Assembly: GCA_036365515.1 (NCBI GenBank)
Contig: CM070874.1
Coordinates: 42,717,083 to 42,781,082, forward strand
From: Torymus aiolomorphi
Lineage: Eukaryota > Arthropoda > Insecta > Hymenoptera > Torymidae
Direction: 5' to 3'
Length of the DNA: 64,000 nt
The position numbers were made by a program, and so were the translations under genes. Below are positions 1 to 11,411 of this stretch, piece after piece. How positions within the stretch are numbered: the stretch's first letter is position 1; each line of letters starts with the position of its first letter. Below the pieces are notes generated by a model. That model did not search any database and was not told the DNA's origin. It was given only the letters and a program-made list of their open reading frames with translations.

Positions 1-640
1 TCACAATCTAAACGGTCAATTTTTTGGAGAAAAATCATGATAATGCAGAATATAAATAGGTATAATCTGTAAAAATTTGAATTAATTGTTTTGGTTAGTT
101 TTCGAGAAAAAAAATGAAAAATGAAAAAAATTAGTTTTCGTTGTCGCTCGATAACTGGAGTAAAATTGACTTGATCGCTTCAAAATTCCCCGTAGAGGTA
201 GATTTTGTATAGCTCTCGACTAAGTTCGGTGAGCAAAATGATTCGTCCATAAAGTTCGGAGATATTTGAGGTTAAAATTTAACCCTTTTTTTAAATCGTA
301 GTATCTCGAGAACGGCTGCATGTATCTGAATCGGATGGGTGTCATTCGAAAGAGAATTAAAATACCAACATTTGCTAAGAAATTTTATTTCTAGCTATCA
401 CGGTTCTTTTGTTATTAGCAAAAACGTAAAGCTTTAAAAATTAGGAAAATGAGTTTTGTATATCCAACGATTGCGGGAGTTAAATTGTCTTAATTGTTTT
501 AAAATTTCTTGTGGTGATAGATGTTGGGTAGCCCTCGGCTGAGTTCTTTGGGCAAAATGATTGATACATAAATTTCAGAGATATTTGTGGTTAAAACTTT
601 TGTTTGATATCGTTTTTTTGCATTTTACTACATCATTTCG
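1..640 (-). repeat. Dispersed repeat, degenerate units (family also at 15.69-16.33 and 48.62-49.66 kb)
   Basis: The stretch contains two diverged units of a repeat whose hallmarks are a segment reading ATTTTGCCCAAAGAACTC on the minus strand and a block around GAACCGTGATAGCTAGA. The same blocks occur, in the other orientation, at 15.69-16.33 kb and 48.62-49.66 kb, where the family runs into a (CA)n tract and ends near a conserved TATCACAAAG-like block. Positions about 340-640 are also part of the long inverted duplication with 15.65-15.97 kb. No coding potential is visible. It may be the 5' part of the P-type element or a separate repeat into which it inserted. Confidence 0.6.
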
Positions 641-1196
641 TTGACTCCACATATTACCCATTTATTTATAAAATCAGAATAAAAAATTTTATATGTAATA
701 ATATATAATTATATTATAATTTTTATAGAAATATAATAAAGAATAAAATTGCTTTAAACCCACATGCGTTATATCTTCCATACAATAATTTTCATTGTAA
801 ATACAATCAAAGCACAATTTTAGATTATTTTTTTTATTTCGACCCAATGTACGACGAGATGCCGTTGATAGTGGACTTGAAGAAAAGTTTGATGAAGAAT
901 AGTTCTTCATCAGAGTTTGTATTTGCAATTGTTTCCCATTCCATACAAGAATTAAAATCACAAAAAAATAAATTACAAATGGAACAGCAATTAATAGTCA
1001 TGAAACAATTACAAGTTAATATTTTCCATAAAATTTTTTTCATTAAAATTAGAATATACAAAAATTAAATTAATAAAAACAGAAGAACATAATGTTGAAA
1101 AATAAACTTCTTAAATTCCTTTTTTTATCATAATTTTTAATTCTAATTCATGATTTTGTATATAATTGATATAGTTTAAAATATTTACTTTACTAG

Positions 1197-3320
1197 CTTG
1201 AGAAAATGGCTGGAAGTTGTTCAGGACGAAGCGCTCTCTAAGTTAAATGAAAACGCAGTGGGTCTGAAAAAGTTAGAAGAGAAACGGGTATGTAGTAAAC
1301 ACTTTTTACCATCTGATTTTCTGCACACCTCTACTAGAATGTTACTGAAACCGGGTACTGTCCCACAATCAAGTTTAAGTAGTCTCGTTCCTGAAGTAAT
1401 AAGTAATGATTCGAATAATATGACTAGTAATGAACTAAGTAATGAATCAAGTTTAAACAAATCAATTCATGTTAATTCTTTTGATGAAAATACATTAAAT
1501 TCAGCAGTTAATCTTGAAACTTTTCCCGAGCAAAGTAATGACGATGATGTTTCTGCAGCGGGAACGGAAAATGATGCTAGTTTGCCATTTAATCTTCTTA
1601 ATCAGCAAGCGCCAATAAAAATAAAACGTAAAAAAAATGTGCTCCACTCATTTTCACAACTTTAAATAAATTCAAACAAAGAAATGCTCAATTATTAAGA
1701 AACAATAAAAGTTTGAAACAAAAATTAGACAGATATGAAAAAACTAAAGTTAAGAACACAAAGTCTGATCCTAAACAAGATATAATCAATGAAGCTTCAA
1801 AATACGTTAATAGTAATGTTTTATCTTTTTTGGCAATGCAGTTAAATCATGACAAGCAAAGAAAATGGGAAGAACCGGAAAAGCAATTTGCTTTAGGCCT
1901 TTACTACAAATCTCCGAAAGCCTATCAATTTTTAAAGGATTTTCATAAGTTTGCTTTGCCATCTATTTCTTTAATTCGCAGGTGGGTTAACGTTATTAAT
2001 CTAAGACCGGGGAAAAACGAACAACTTTCAAATCAAGTTAAACTTAAATTACAGGGCAAAACAGATTTTGAAAACGAGGCGGTTTTAATGTGGGACGAAA
2101 TGAGTTTAAAACCCGGGCTTGAGTATAATTTAAAAGAGGATTATATTGAAGGGTATCACGATTTGAACGGTTATGGAAAACGCGAACAGAAGATAGCAAA
2201 ATCGGTTTTAGTATTTATGGTCGCCGGTTTAACCCACGATTGGAAGCAGCCTTTAATGTTTTTTCCCACGAATGGTCCAGTACCAGGGAGCACATTACAA
2301 ACCATTGTTTGCGACGTTTTGCAATTAACTGAAGATATAGGTTTTAAGGTTCGGCACATGGTTTGTGATCAAGGAGCTTCTAATCAAAAAGCGATTGCTG
2401 CGTTAAAAGTTGATAAAAATAGACCATTTTTTGAGTTTCAAAGTCGTAAAATAACTTTTGCATTCGACGGTCCTCACATTTTTAAATGCATTCGTAATAA
2501 TTTAATTAGAAGTGATATTAAAATAGGTAATGATACAATTTCGTGGAATGCTGTTCGAGAATTGAGAGAAATCGAGTGTTCAAAAGTTTGCAAAGCAGCA
2601 CCTAAACTAACAGATCGACACATAAATCCTAATAATTTCGAAAAAATGAAAGCCAGTTTAGCTACGCAAGTTTTCAGTAATTCCGTTTACGCGGCCCTTA
2701 TGGCAGGTGCAATTTCTGGCGATTTAAAAGATCAATCAACAGTAGCAACTGCTAATTTTTGTAAAAAATTAAATGATGTTTTTGATTGCCTTAATGCTCG
2801 AAGCGCTAATGATCGAAACCCTTTAAAACGCGGCTTATCAGAAAAAAATCCACAGGTAGAAAAATGTTTATGCGATGCGGTGACGTGGTTTGAACAATGG
2901 CAAATGAGTAATGGTAAAAATCCGGATTGTTTTAATAGTATAATTTTAACAATAAATGCTACTTTAGAGTTGTGGACTCAGTTAAAAAACGAAGGTAAAC
3001 CGTATGTATTAACTTCTCGTCTAAATCAAGATAAACTTGAAAACTTTTTCGGAACAATGAGATCTCGATCAGGGCATAACGTTAACCCGACTGTTATGCA
3101 GTTTCGTAGAAATTTTCAGTACTCGTTAATGATAACTTTATTAGTACCACCCGTCGGAACAAACTGCGAACCGGATGAGGCTCGATTATTAATTTCTAGT
3201 TTTGATAAATGTATTAATGAAGATGCTCTAAAAGATTTTAGAGATAGAAAAGTTAACAAGCGATCCGCTTCCGTAAATGCACCTAAACGTAATAAGGAAA
3301 TGCTTAAACTTGATTGTTAG
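1197..3320 (+). pseudogene. P-element-type transposase with THAP domain, copy A (frameshifted, internally deleted)
   Basis: P-type transposases bind element ends through a THAP zinc finger and cut DNA with an RNase-H-like DDE fold. The visible exon begins after an acceptor (TTTACTTTACTAG, AG at 1195-1196) and opens with the C-terminal half of a THAP domain (KWLEVVQ, then VCSKHF, then LLKPGTVP). The exon with the first zinc-binding cysteines was not found. A run of 8 A near 1629-1636 (9 in copy B) shifts the frame and ends the first reading frame at 1665. The rest (1713-3320, 535 residues) keeps WDEMSLKPG (D128), VCDQGASN (D219), FDGPHIFKCIRNN (D252) and LNQDKLENFFGTMRSRSG (about 436-453), all typical P/THAP9 blocks. 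The C terminus jumps to KDFRDRK at a junction AAAAGATTTTAGA near 3230, skipping about 390 bp that copy B still has. It therefore carries at least two disabling changes. Confidence 0.85.
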
Positions 3321-4014
3321 TCGCGTTAAAAATTCATTGTATTGTAATTATTGTTAGTATTATATTTAGTATTATTTCTTTTTTTTTCGTGTTAACTTTT
3401 CAAAGGCCCCATTACAAAGACCAGAAATAATAATATTAATTTTTGTTGAACTATTTTAAGTAATTGCAAGACATGGTACAGTTACTTTTAGTAGACAATA
3501 TTGAAATTAATATTATTATTTTATTATGTACTTCATTATAAAAAGGCAAAAAAGTTACATTTTGTATTTGAATACAAAGGAGCCCGGAGATGGGATGGAC
3601 GGCTCCCGTGGTTTGTGTAGGGCTACTGGCGAAGGATTCCACGGTTTTATTTACAATAGTTATATTTAAAGATTATTGAATACTTCAATATAATTTCTAC
3701 ATGTCATGAGATTGTAATGAAGTATTTTGAAATGTTTTATATGATAATTTGTAAATAAAACAAAAAAAATATCCAACGCACTTCGAACAGTACCTCAAAG
3801 GTAGTGCGGAAAACTGTTTCAAAATTGCAAAAAAATAAGCAGCAGAAATAAAAGAAGGGTTGCAAATAATTTATTAAAATTTCAATTAATTATAATTCGT
3901 TTACTAATTTATAATTCGTTTTATACTTGTTGTTATCTTACCACCGTCTGTATACCTAGTATTTAATATATGTAAAGACCAATTTGCCCGTCTAAATAAA
4001 TAAATAAATAAATT
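3321..4014 (+). other. 3' non-coding region of P-type copy A
   Basis: AT-rich sequence with no coding potential, matched in copy B (11.9-12.72 kb). It contains a GC-rich island near 3585-3640 (GATGGGATGGACGGCTCCC) conserved in both copies. Copy B has about 140 extra bases next to this island. Confidence 0.6.
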
Positions 4015-4330
4015 AATTATTCAGTTTAATTAAGGATTAAAATATCAATCGTTAATTAAACCCGCGTTTAATTAGGAACTAAATTTTTAATCGTTAATTG
4101 AATCAGCGTTTAATTATAAGAATTAAAATTTCAAGCGTCAATTAAACCCGCGTTCAGTAAAAAATTTAAATTTCAATTGTTACTTAAACATGGGTTCAAT
4201 TAAAGACTGAAATATTCAATCTTAATAAAATGCTGGTTTAATTAATAATTAAAATTTTAATTCTTTATTAAACGCTGGTTCAATTAACGATTGAAATTTT
4301 AGTTCTTAATTAAAATTAAATTAATGCGCA
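4015..4330 (+). repeat. Subterminal tandem repeats of P-type copy A
   Basis: About five degenerate units of roughly 60 bp, each pairing a GTTTAATTA-type block with AAATTTTAATCGTTAATT-like sequence. They are mirrored at 11.59-11.90 kb in copy B and absent from the truncated copy C. P-superfamily elements often have subterminal repeats bound by transposase; that role is inferred. Confidence 0.6.
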
Positions 4331-4427
4331 ATTAAAAATATTACAATATTTTCGCAGCCCTGAATAAAAGTATACAGTCTTAAGTACTCATTAATTAAAG
4401 AAATAAAAAAAAAAAAAAAAAAATATT

Positions 4428-4503
4428 TTCCGGGTGATGGATTTGAAGCCGCATCAAAAGAGTAGTATTCAGGTACGTTATCCACAGGACCAACGCCACA
4501 TAC
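4428..4503 (-). other. tRNA-like block with degraded Pol III boxes (P copy A)
   Basis: On the minus strand there is an A-box-like GTGGCGTTGGTCCTGTGG followed about 45 bases later by a B-box relative (GGCTTCAAATCC, mutated from GGTTCGAATCC), then an A/T tract. The same block is better preserved in copies B and C. The arms do not fold into a full cloverleaf, so it is a tRNA-derived relic rather than a tRNA gene. Confidence 0.5.
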
Positions 4504-4898
4504 GTATTCGTAACGTGGATGTAATATATAAACTGTTCCCCCATTTGGTTTATAGATTGGAGTTTAACATTAATTTGTTTTGTTAAATGTTTTTGGGGTT
4601 TAGTCTACTTCCTTGTAATTAATGTTGATTACTGACATTTTTGTAATGCCCAGTTTATCAGTTTTACATACATAATATGTATTATGTTACCATTGCAGTC
4701 GTTACGGGTGGTATGTTATCGGCCGTTCGTCAGCTCAGTCAGCTGTTCACGAAACTTTCAGAAATCGACTGCCGCGCTGCGCGTGGTCGGGGTACATACT
4801 ACATTCGGGTTGCCTCAATCTCTCTGCAGGCTTTGCGCTTCTGTTAGTGTCTATCTTCGTTGCTGACACTGCCGATTGGCGAGACTGCGAGAGGCGAC

Positions 4899-4906
4899 TA
4901 TATATA
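4899..4906 (+). promoter_or_regulatory. TATA box of the aminoacylase-1 promoter
   Basis: TATATATA sits in a GC-rich context 150 bp upstream of the start codon at 5056 and 33 bp downstream of the end of P-type copy A. The spacing fits transcription starting around 4930. The inserted transposon therefore replaces everything upstream of the core promoter. Confidence 0.5.
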
Positions 4907-5055
4907 GGCGGAGTGCCGAGCGAGAGGGAGAGCGAGCAACGCAAGACGCAACGCCACTCTCCTTGACAAGCTCGTGGAGGCAGTGCGGCAGTCTCGCTGA
5001 GGCGACGGTGCTGTCAACAGCAGTAGCTCCAACCTCTAGCCTCGGCCGAGCAGCC

Positions 5056-5155
5056 ATGTCCAAGCCGCCCACCCCGGTCCAGCTAGACGCAACAGCTGTG
5101 GAAAACTTCCGCGAGTATCTGCGCATCCCCTCGGTTCATCCCAGCATCAATTACG
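5056..5155 (+). CDS. Aminoacylase-1, first coding exon only
   Basis: The exon encodes about 33 residues. Its FREYLRIPSVHPSINYG segment matches the N terminus of aminoacylase-1 (M20 zinc peptidase family), a cytosolic enzyme that hydrolyses N-acyl-amino acids to free amino acids; human ACY1 has the equivalent FRQYLRI...YG. The ATG at 5056 has a GCAGCCATGTC context. The exon ends at TACG followed by a consensus donor GTGAG (5156-5160), the position where family members continue into the zinc-domain exons. A TATA box lies 150 bp upstream. No exon 2 (expected to begin with a Cys/Ala-Val-x-Phe block) was recognised in the rest of the window, so the gene either has a very long first intron or exon 1 has been separated from the rest by rearrangement between the flanking inverted transposons. 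Confidence 0.75.
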
Positions 5156-6409
5156 GTGAGTAGCCCGCAGGCTAGACGTCGTCGATGAGATGCTGCCGCT
5201 GCCGCCCCACCCAGCAACAAGCGGCGTCGCGTCCTTGCTTGAGAGAGCCACGCGTCAGCTAGCCAGCCGCTAGGTTCTCGCCAGTAGCGGCTCTCTTTAG
5301 TCGACTCCCTTCTCCGGAGCCGTAAGCGCGAGCGCGTGCTGTCGCTACGGCGCGATAGCGCCGAGCTGACGCATCAATCGGAAAATTTTCGGAGCGCGAC
5401 TTATGTAACTCATCGCGACAATAACACGGAGGATTTGGAGCAGATAGCCACGGGGTCCCGCACACGCCGCGGCGCGTCCATCCCAAGAATGTTAGCCAGC
5501 ACTGTGGTTCTTCCGCACGTGGGGGAGACTTTAAATCAAGCCCCTCCGTGCTGACGCCACCCCCCTTTCTCGTATTAGCGTAAACAACTCTTCGTGCTTT
5601 CCGCTTCATTCCCCAGCGACCGGATTCCTTATTACCTAATACGCCCTCCTTACGTTTCTCCTAATGCTGGCCAGCTTTACTTTTTAATTTGATAATGCAT
5701 AGGAAGCTCAATATGCAAGGATTTTCTTTTATGCCCCCCCTTACACACACACACGCGCACACACACACACACACACACACGCACACACGCACGCACGCCC
5801 ACCCACCCACACCTTATTTCTCCTCGCTCCTCTCAAAGCTACCTACCATCGCCAATCAATCTCTTAAATAAGATAAATGTTCAAATTTATTGTGAATTTG
5901 TAGTCACAGGAATTAACGATACAACAGTTTAGTTTGTTTCCTGTATTCTCTGAAATTCTTAACTTTTTTGAATTTCGAAAAGTAGCGCAACTCCGTTCTT
6001 TCACAAGTAAATTCAGGGAAAACAACCAATGTGAACAAATATTGACAGTCTGTTTCTTTTGGTGCAAGAATTTTTACCTTCCCTTTTCTTTTTAGTTGAA
6101 TTTTTCAATATCTACAATACTTTAATTACTCAGCTCATATTAAAATAGTTGAAACATCATAAAACCAACTAATTCAACTAAATGCTTTCGAGAAATCCTC
6201 GATAAAAATCTTAAAACAAGTTTTTATCCTGTTGCAAAAAGAGAGGTGAGCGGCGTTTAGCTCAGTTGGTGGGCACTTATTGCCTTCAGGAACGTTTTCA
6301 AAAAAGTGTCTTCCGGATTGTGCTTATTGAGGCTCTTGACACGACTTGCGATAGACTTATACTGTACTGATGTGCTAGTTGCACATAAAAAGAGTGATTC
6401 CAACTTCAG
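5156..6409 (+). other. Presumed first intron of aminoacylase-1 (GC-rich start, then AT-rich)
   Basis: The first 450 bp are GC-rich with no convincing coding exon, then AT-rich sequence with an interrupted (CA)n tract at about 5742-5813. Around 6250-6276 a TTTAGCTCAGTTGGTGGGCAC string matches the D-arm/A-box half of a tRNA, but no B box follows, so it is at most a tRNA-derived fragment. Confidence 0.4.
5742..5813. repeat. (CA)n microsatellite, interrupted
   Basis: CA dinucleotides broken by CG steps and ending in CCCACCCACC. Reading frames here are low-complexity artefacts. Confidence 0.9.
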
Positions 6410-7165
6410 GGACACGGATTTTACTGATGCTTCGCGAAGCGTTTTCTTGTAGGTACCCAGAAAAAGAATCCCAGTACCCGCAGTTTAATTTCATAGGTTC
6501 TTATTTTCTTTTTTCCGCGTTCTAAAATGTTCATTTGGTTCTAAATTGTGAATCATCAAAGTTATAGATAAAATATGAATAAAAGTAGGCCGTTGTTATT
6601 TGTACGCCAGATCGCTGTAGATAGGTATACCTATATATACGTAAAACCTAACCTTCAATTTTCTTTAGCCGCAGAATTGGAATTGAAAAAAAATAGGCAA
6701 GGATTGACGTTTGATTGAAGTTCCATGTCAGACTTTCAAAACAGTGATTTTTACACGTTTCCAAGTGGGTTATAGGTTATTTGTACGACAGATCTGTCGT
6801 ACAAATAACAACGCCCATAAAAGTATACTTATTCTATGACTCAAGACTACTTTTATCTTTATCTTTGATGATCTACAACTCTGAGGCAAATGAATTTTTT
6901 AACACACGGAAAAAAGCAAATTCAAGGCCTCATTATCTACTTTCATTTACTTCTTAAAAAATGTATTTATTTCAAATATTTACATAGCTGCAACAAAATT
7001 GAAATTACATTTATTTTTAGTAGAAAATCACTCACGTGGAATATAATAGCTCATATCTTCGGAAAAAGAGGCTATGAGATATTAACGGTACCTATTGGGA
7101 TTCTTTTTTGGGTATAAGAAAACACCTCGTGAGCATCAGCAAAATCCCTCTCCCGGAGACTAGAA
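6410..7165. repeat. Long imperfect fold-back (hairpin) element
   Basis: Segments on the left reappear in reverse complement on the right in the correct nested order: about 6410-6490 pairs with 7080-7165, 6505-6576 with 6835-6922, and 6577-6613 with 6791-6834. The element also contains a perfect 32-bp palindrome at 6777-6808 centred on AGATCT. No open reading frame of note. It is probably an old non-autonomous fold-back transposon; the pairing was found by eye and arms are diverged. Confidence 0.55.
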
Positions 7166-8570
7166 TCATTCCTTGTGAGTACAAAAATCAACAATCTATC
7201 CCTAAAGTACAGTACAAGAACTTTACATAACCAGAAAAATTAAAAATATGTAACAAAAGCCCTCATGGGAAAAAATATGAATGATGGTAATTCGACACCT
7301 ATATAGCCAATAACGAGGTAAAGTAAAGTAAAAGATAGAAAGGCTCCCGGTTTGTTGTGACTGCTGAATTCATTTAGCCATGCACGAATGTGCAATGAAT
7401 ATAGATTGATAGTTTAATTTTTAATCTAAATATTATACATAAATTTTTTTCTCTACAAAATATTAACTCTATCGAAAGTTAATTATGTTCCTCTCTTTAA
7501 AAAATGATGGCCGGAAGTAATGGTTCATTTAAAGAATCGATGTGATTGGTGGTTGAATTGAGCGGTAAAATTCAAAACAACCAAATTTTGTAATCTTAAC
7601 AATAAAGAAGGTTTAGAGAATTGGAATGGAAAGTAAAAGAGATTCTTTTGAATAAAGTATGTGAATATTATGTTCAGATTCTATTTTTTATTCAATTATT
7701 TAATACTTTATGAAAAAGAAAATCAAATAAGCTTATAGTTTCTAACCTCAAAAATTATTATTAATTAAGGGTAAATGTACCCTTAATTAATACTACAGTA
7801 TTATATCAATTATTAAAGATGCATTAAAATTAAAAGACAAAAATTCTTGGCTTATAACAAATAAATTATTCTTAGCATATTTAATAAAAACAGAACATAA
7901 AGCGTCCAGGGATTTAGCTAATAAAAGTAAAAAAAATCCTTTTTGCCTTCATTTATCAATATAAGAAATATTTTTTGTGAATAGTCGAACCTATAAATAT
8001 ACAAATTATGATAATACATGAGCGTTTCACGTATTTATTACCAAAATATTAATTTACTGGCGCTCCAATTTTAAAGTTAATTGATATATTTTGCATCGGC
8101 TTCTTGTACAATTTTCTTCTTTATGTGATAGTTTTGCGTTTACTTCGAAAATCTACTGACAATAAAAGTATAATTTAATAGAAAAATAAGTTTATAACGC
8201 ACTTACAAGTTGTCAAGTGCTGATTTCGTACAGTATCAGTGGACAAAATCATTTAAAATATGAAAAATATCTTAAAATCTGTTTATAAATATTTAGTGTG
8301 TAAGTTATAGTACTTTTTTAACATGGTAACCACTTTTCATAATTCAAATTACTATTATATACATTATTTTTTCTTACAAAAAAAAAATTGTCATTTCCTA
8401 GCACCTTCAAATAAAAAGAAGTACTTATCTGTTTATTCGTATGTCGCGTTTAAGTAATAGAGCGCCATAAATATAGGGACGGGCACACAAATCGGGACAA
8501 GAACCCTGTAGCGTTTAGTATGGAATTTAAGTTGCCAGTCAACTTCGGAGTGTTATAAAAAATGTTTTTT
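7166..8570. other. AT-rich DNA, nothing recognised
   Basis: Low-complexity AT-rich sequence without long reading frames, clear repeats or RNA-like structure on either strand. Confidence 0.5.
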
Positions 8571-8582
8571 TACCATAGTCTA

Positions 8583-8698
8583 GCCGAAAGAACCACTCTC
8601 GCTGCCGGCTCAGGAAAGCGAATGTGGTATTTTCGGCACGAGTAGTTGCGTAATTGTTTGCTTAGCGGGCCGAAAGTACCACTTTTGCTCTCGGCTCT
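8583..8698. repeat. Short repeat cluster (GCCGAAAG...CGGCTC)
   Basis: Two direct copies of a ~29-bp block starting GCCGAAAG and ending CGGCTC (8583-8611, 8670-8698) flank an inverted relative (GTGGTATTTTCGGC near 8625). GC content is higher than the surroundings. Probably a relic of a small palindromic element. Confidence 0.45.
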
Positions 8699-8699
8699 C

Positions 8700-9600
8700 C
8701 CATTTTTAAGATATTTAACCCATTAACGCCGGAGCTACTGTAAAAGGACACTTGAAAAAAAGTGTTTTTTTGCAACCTAGAGTAGAAATTGTTCTTTCGA
8801 ATTCTAGCATTATTTTTGAAAGAGCACCCCTTCTAAGGGGTGAAAAAGGGATGTAAAGTTGAAAAACATCGTAAAATTAAAACATTGTTAGACAAACGTA
8901 TGAAAAAACTTTTTTAATCGTTTAATCACACTGTAGTTTTATTCTGTTTGATGTAAAATAAACAATTTCCCTATACTAAGGCAAGGCCCGCATAACTAAC
9001 CCCTCCCAAGGGGTGAAAAGTAGTTTTTGAAGAAATAAAAAAATCATTTTATGTATTTTTATCAATTATATGTAAAAATAAGAATAAATAAAATCGATAC
9101 ACGCTGTAAAATTTAAGAATTGTTAAGGAGGGTCTTTTGCTAAGGAGCGTATTTAATGGGTGCTTTCTTGGGCCCCAATATTTTTAGCCGACAATATTAA
9201 TATTATTGCTTGCAAAGTAATCTAAAGACTTAATTAAAGATGAACTAATCAATTTACAGGTAAAAAATATATAAAATTTGCTTACACAATGAATTCACAT
9301 ATTTTCTGAAATTTAAAAAGCTTTGTGTCACGCATTTTGCTGAAATTTTCGTGATTAATATTAAATAACTTTGCGAAATCTTCGTTGACCCACATATTTT
9401 TTCATTGATTTTTTCCCTGGTGGTTTCTAGAATAGATATATGTGGCTTCCAGGAAAAACCACTTATCTCCACTTTTCATTATTTCGAGTAAATCGAGTTT
9501 TTAGTTTCGCAGGTTTCGCATCGATGTTATAAATCAAGACAAATGAGATTAAATGCAACACTGCGTCTATGAATACTAATGTAAATAACATATTTTTTGC
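8700..9600. other. AT-rich DNA with scattered repeat fragments
   Basis: No gene recognised. The piece at about 9425-9475 (GGCTTCCAGGAAAAACCAC) is related to the 45-bp satellite at 21.09-21.49 kb. Confidence 0.4.
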
Positions 9601-9639
9601 CATAGTAACCAGAGAAAATAGCGTTCATGTTTTAGAATT

Positions 9640-9720
9640 TCACTTACGTGGTTATCCCGGGAATAAAAAAAATTTTAGTGGAGTTACGTGGGGTTTCCGG
9701 GAGTTATTCTAAAAAACTAG
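9640..9720 (+). repeat. Fragment of the 45-bp TTACGTGG...CCGGGA satellite
   Basis: About two units of the repeat (GTGGAGTTACGTGG, then TTCCGGGAGTTATTCTAAAAA) that forms a longer array at 21.09-21.37 kb. It is followed by a C-rich stretch (9730-9830) with no recognisable coding content. Confidence 0.6.
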
Positions 9721-9899
9721 GGTGGCCGAGCCCTCCTGCGTGTCTCGCTGCGCTCGACACGCCAACCCCCCCGCCCCCACACACACCTGCTCCTCGCTTC
9801 GCTCGTCGCCCGCCCCCTCCCTCTGTAAAAACTTCGTTTTTACATAATAGGCACGACCGTAATGCTCAGCAGAACCTTATAATTTTATTATTGCAAAAA

Positions 9900-10540
9900 T
9901 TGTAATACTTTATTTTTATCGTTTTTATCATTAAAATAAACATAAATACATGTGCAGTAATATTTAAAGAAAAATTATCCATTTACTTTTATACATTTAT
10001 ATCTTTTTCTTTGTAAAAGGTTTGCATTTTAATTCTACATATATAGATATATGTAAATAACTTTTTAATTAGTCTATGCTGCATAAAAATTTATTAAGTA
10101 TTAATTAATATGATCAAATTGCATATAGGAAAATGGAAAATTAAATAAAAGTATCATGATTGCAGGCATATTTAAAATTAAAAACATGGTTTTCATAATT
10201 TTTATCGAAATTATAATAATCGTTTTTATTTTTATTTATTAAAACGTTAAAAAGAAAAAAAAATTTTGTTTCTATGATATCCACAACTTTTGTATTTGAA
10301 ATTTTTGTGTATAATAGGTAGTCAAATTCTGTGGTGAGGAAAACTATTGTTTCATTACTGTCGATTAAGAAAAAAAACAGAGTTAAATTTTATACAGTTC
10401 TAACGAAAGGTGGGGATTACCTATATAGCTGCTCACGGGTGTTCTTAACTACATAGCTATACAATCTTAATTACGAAAAAATATTCGCGGCACATGCACA
10501 CATAACTACTACCACGAAAGGGAGAAAAACAGAAGAAAAA
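9900..10540. other. AT-rich DNA, nothing recognised
   Basis: No reading frame or structured element that I can support. Confidence 0.5.
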
Positions 10541-10549
10541 GCTCAACAC

Positions 10550-11048
10550 TGATGCATTCGGCAACGGCAATCTGGCATTGCGCTGCGTGCATGAGTTCTA
10601 GTGCATTTGCAGCAGCCGTAACGGCTATACTTACCTCGGCTAACCTGCATTCTGCGCATAAGTACATACATATAAGGTACAGTGGAAAAACGCATTCGAC
10701 CCGCGTGATCGCGAGCGCTCCCTGTGATATCTATATAAGTATATGGATCGCGCGCGCGCTTTCTGCTACTGCCTTAGCCGTTTATCCCTGCAGGTGACTA
10801 TATAGTGAGTATAAAGTAGTGTAGTGCGGGCTGTGCGAGCTGCAGCGTGCCGCGTGGCGCAACGTCTGGCTCCCGGCGTCCCCAGCGATGACAGCGGCTG
10901 CTGTAGTACGCCGCCATGGTGAATGTCGTCCTCTTCATAGTGTTCGCCGATTGGTGATAATTAGTCGAAGACAGGAAGGCAGTGTGTCAACGACGAGAGC
11001 AGATTTAGTAAGCCCTTTCTCGTTCCTAACCTTTCTGATGGGTGAGCT
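10550..11048 (+). promoter_or_regulatory. GC-rich promoter-like block with TATA-like motifs and a possible short first exon
   Basis: GC content rises sharply compared with the AT-rich flank. TATATAAGTATA near 10,731-10,742 and TATATAGTGAG near 10,799 resemble core-promoter elements. Downstream, GCCGCCATGG (ATG at 10,915) is a strong initiation context opening a 13-codon hydrophobic stretch that runs to a possible donor GTGATA at about 10,952. This could be the first exon of an unidentified gene, but the peptide is too short to assign. P-type copy B ends immediately downstream at 11,049. Confidence 0.35.
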
Positions 11049-11411
11049 AATGGCAACGAAGATAGACACTAATAGAAGCGCAAAGCCTGCAGAGAGATTG
11101 AGGCAACCCGAATGTAGTATGTACCCCGACCACGCGCAGCGCGGCAGTCGATTTCTGAAAGTTTCGTGAACAGCTGACTGAGCTGACGAACGGCCGATAA
11201 CATACCACCCGTAACGACTGCAATGGTAACATAATACATATTATGTATGTAAAACTGATAAACTGGGCATTACAAAAATGTCAGTAATCAACATTAATTA
11301 CAAGGAAGTAGACTAAACCCCAAAAACATTTAACAAAATAAATTAATGTTAAACTCCAATCTATAAACCAAATGGGGGAACAGTTTATATATTAATCTAA
11401 GTTACGAAATA

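Larger units (their letters stand above)
340..4866 (+). mobile_element. P-type (THAP) DNA transposon, copy A
   Basis: This segment is repeated in inverted orientation at 11,049-15,970 with high identity, including the transposase gene, the 3' non-coding region, the subterminal repeats and the GC-rich last 170 bp. All three copies in the window end at the same point, a TATCTTCGTTGC motif (4,866; 11,049; 18,066), which marks a true element end. The 5' end is less certain: homology fades near 340 inside a dispersed repeat, and I could not find short terminal inverted repeats like those of P elements. Relative to copy B this copy lacks about 140 bp of the 3' region (next to 3,580) and a C-terminal coding segment. 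It ends about 190 bp upstream of the aminoacylase start codon. Confidence 0.75.

Noticed and set aside
847..1068. 73-codon frame in P-type copy A as the missing THAP exon
   Set aside because: It has no Cys-x2-4-Cys zinc motif and the opposite strand is equally open; both frames are conserved in copy B only because the DNA is.
4684..4866. 60-codon plus-strand frame repeated at 11,047-11,232 (minus) and 17,885-18,067
   Set aside because: It is the GC-rich terminal part of the P-type element; it overlaps the element end and has no protein-like composition or upstream exon.
6250..6276. tRNA gene suggested by TTTAGCTCAGTTGGTGGGCAC
   Set aside because: Only the D-arm half is present; no anticodon arm, B box or acceptor partner follows.
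9648..9905. Pro-rich 85-codon frame
   Set aside because: It is a C-rich low-complexity stretch following a satellite fragment, with no support as a gene.
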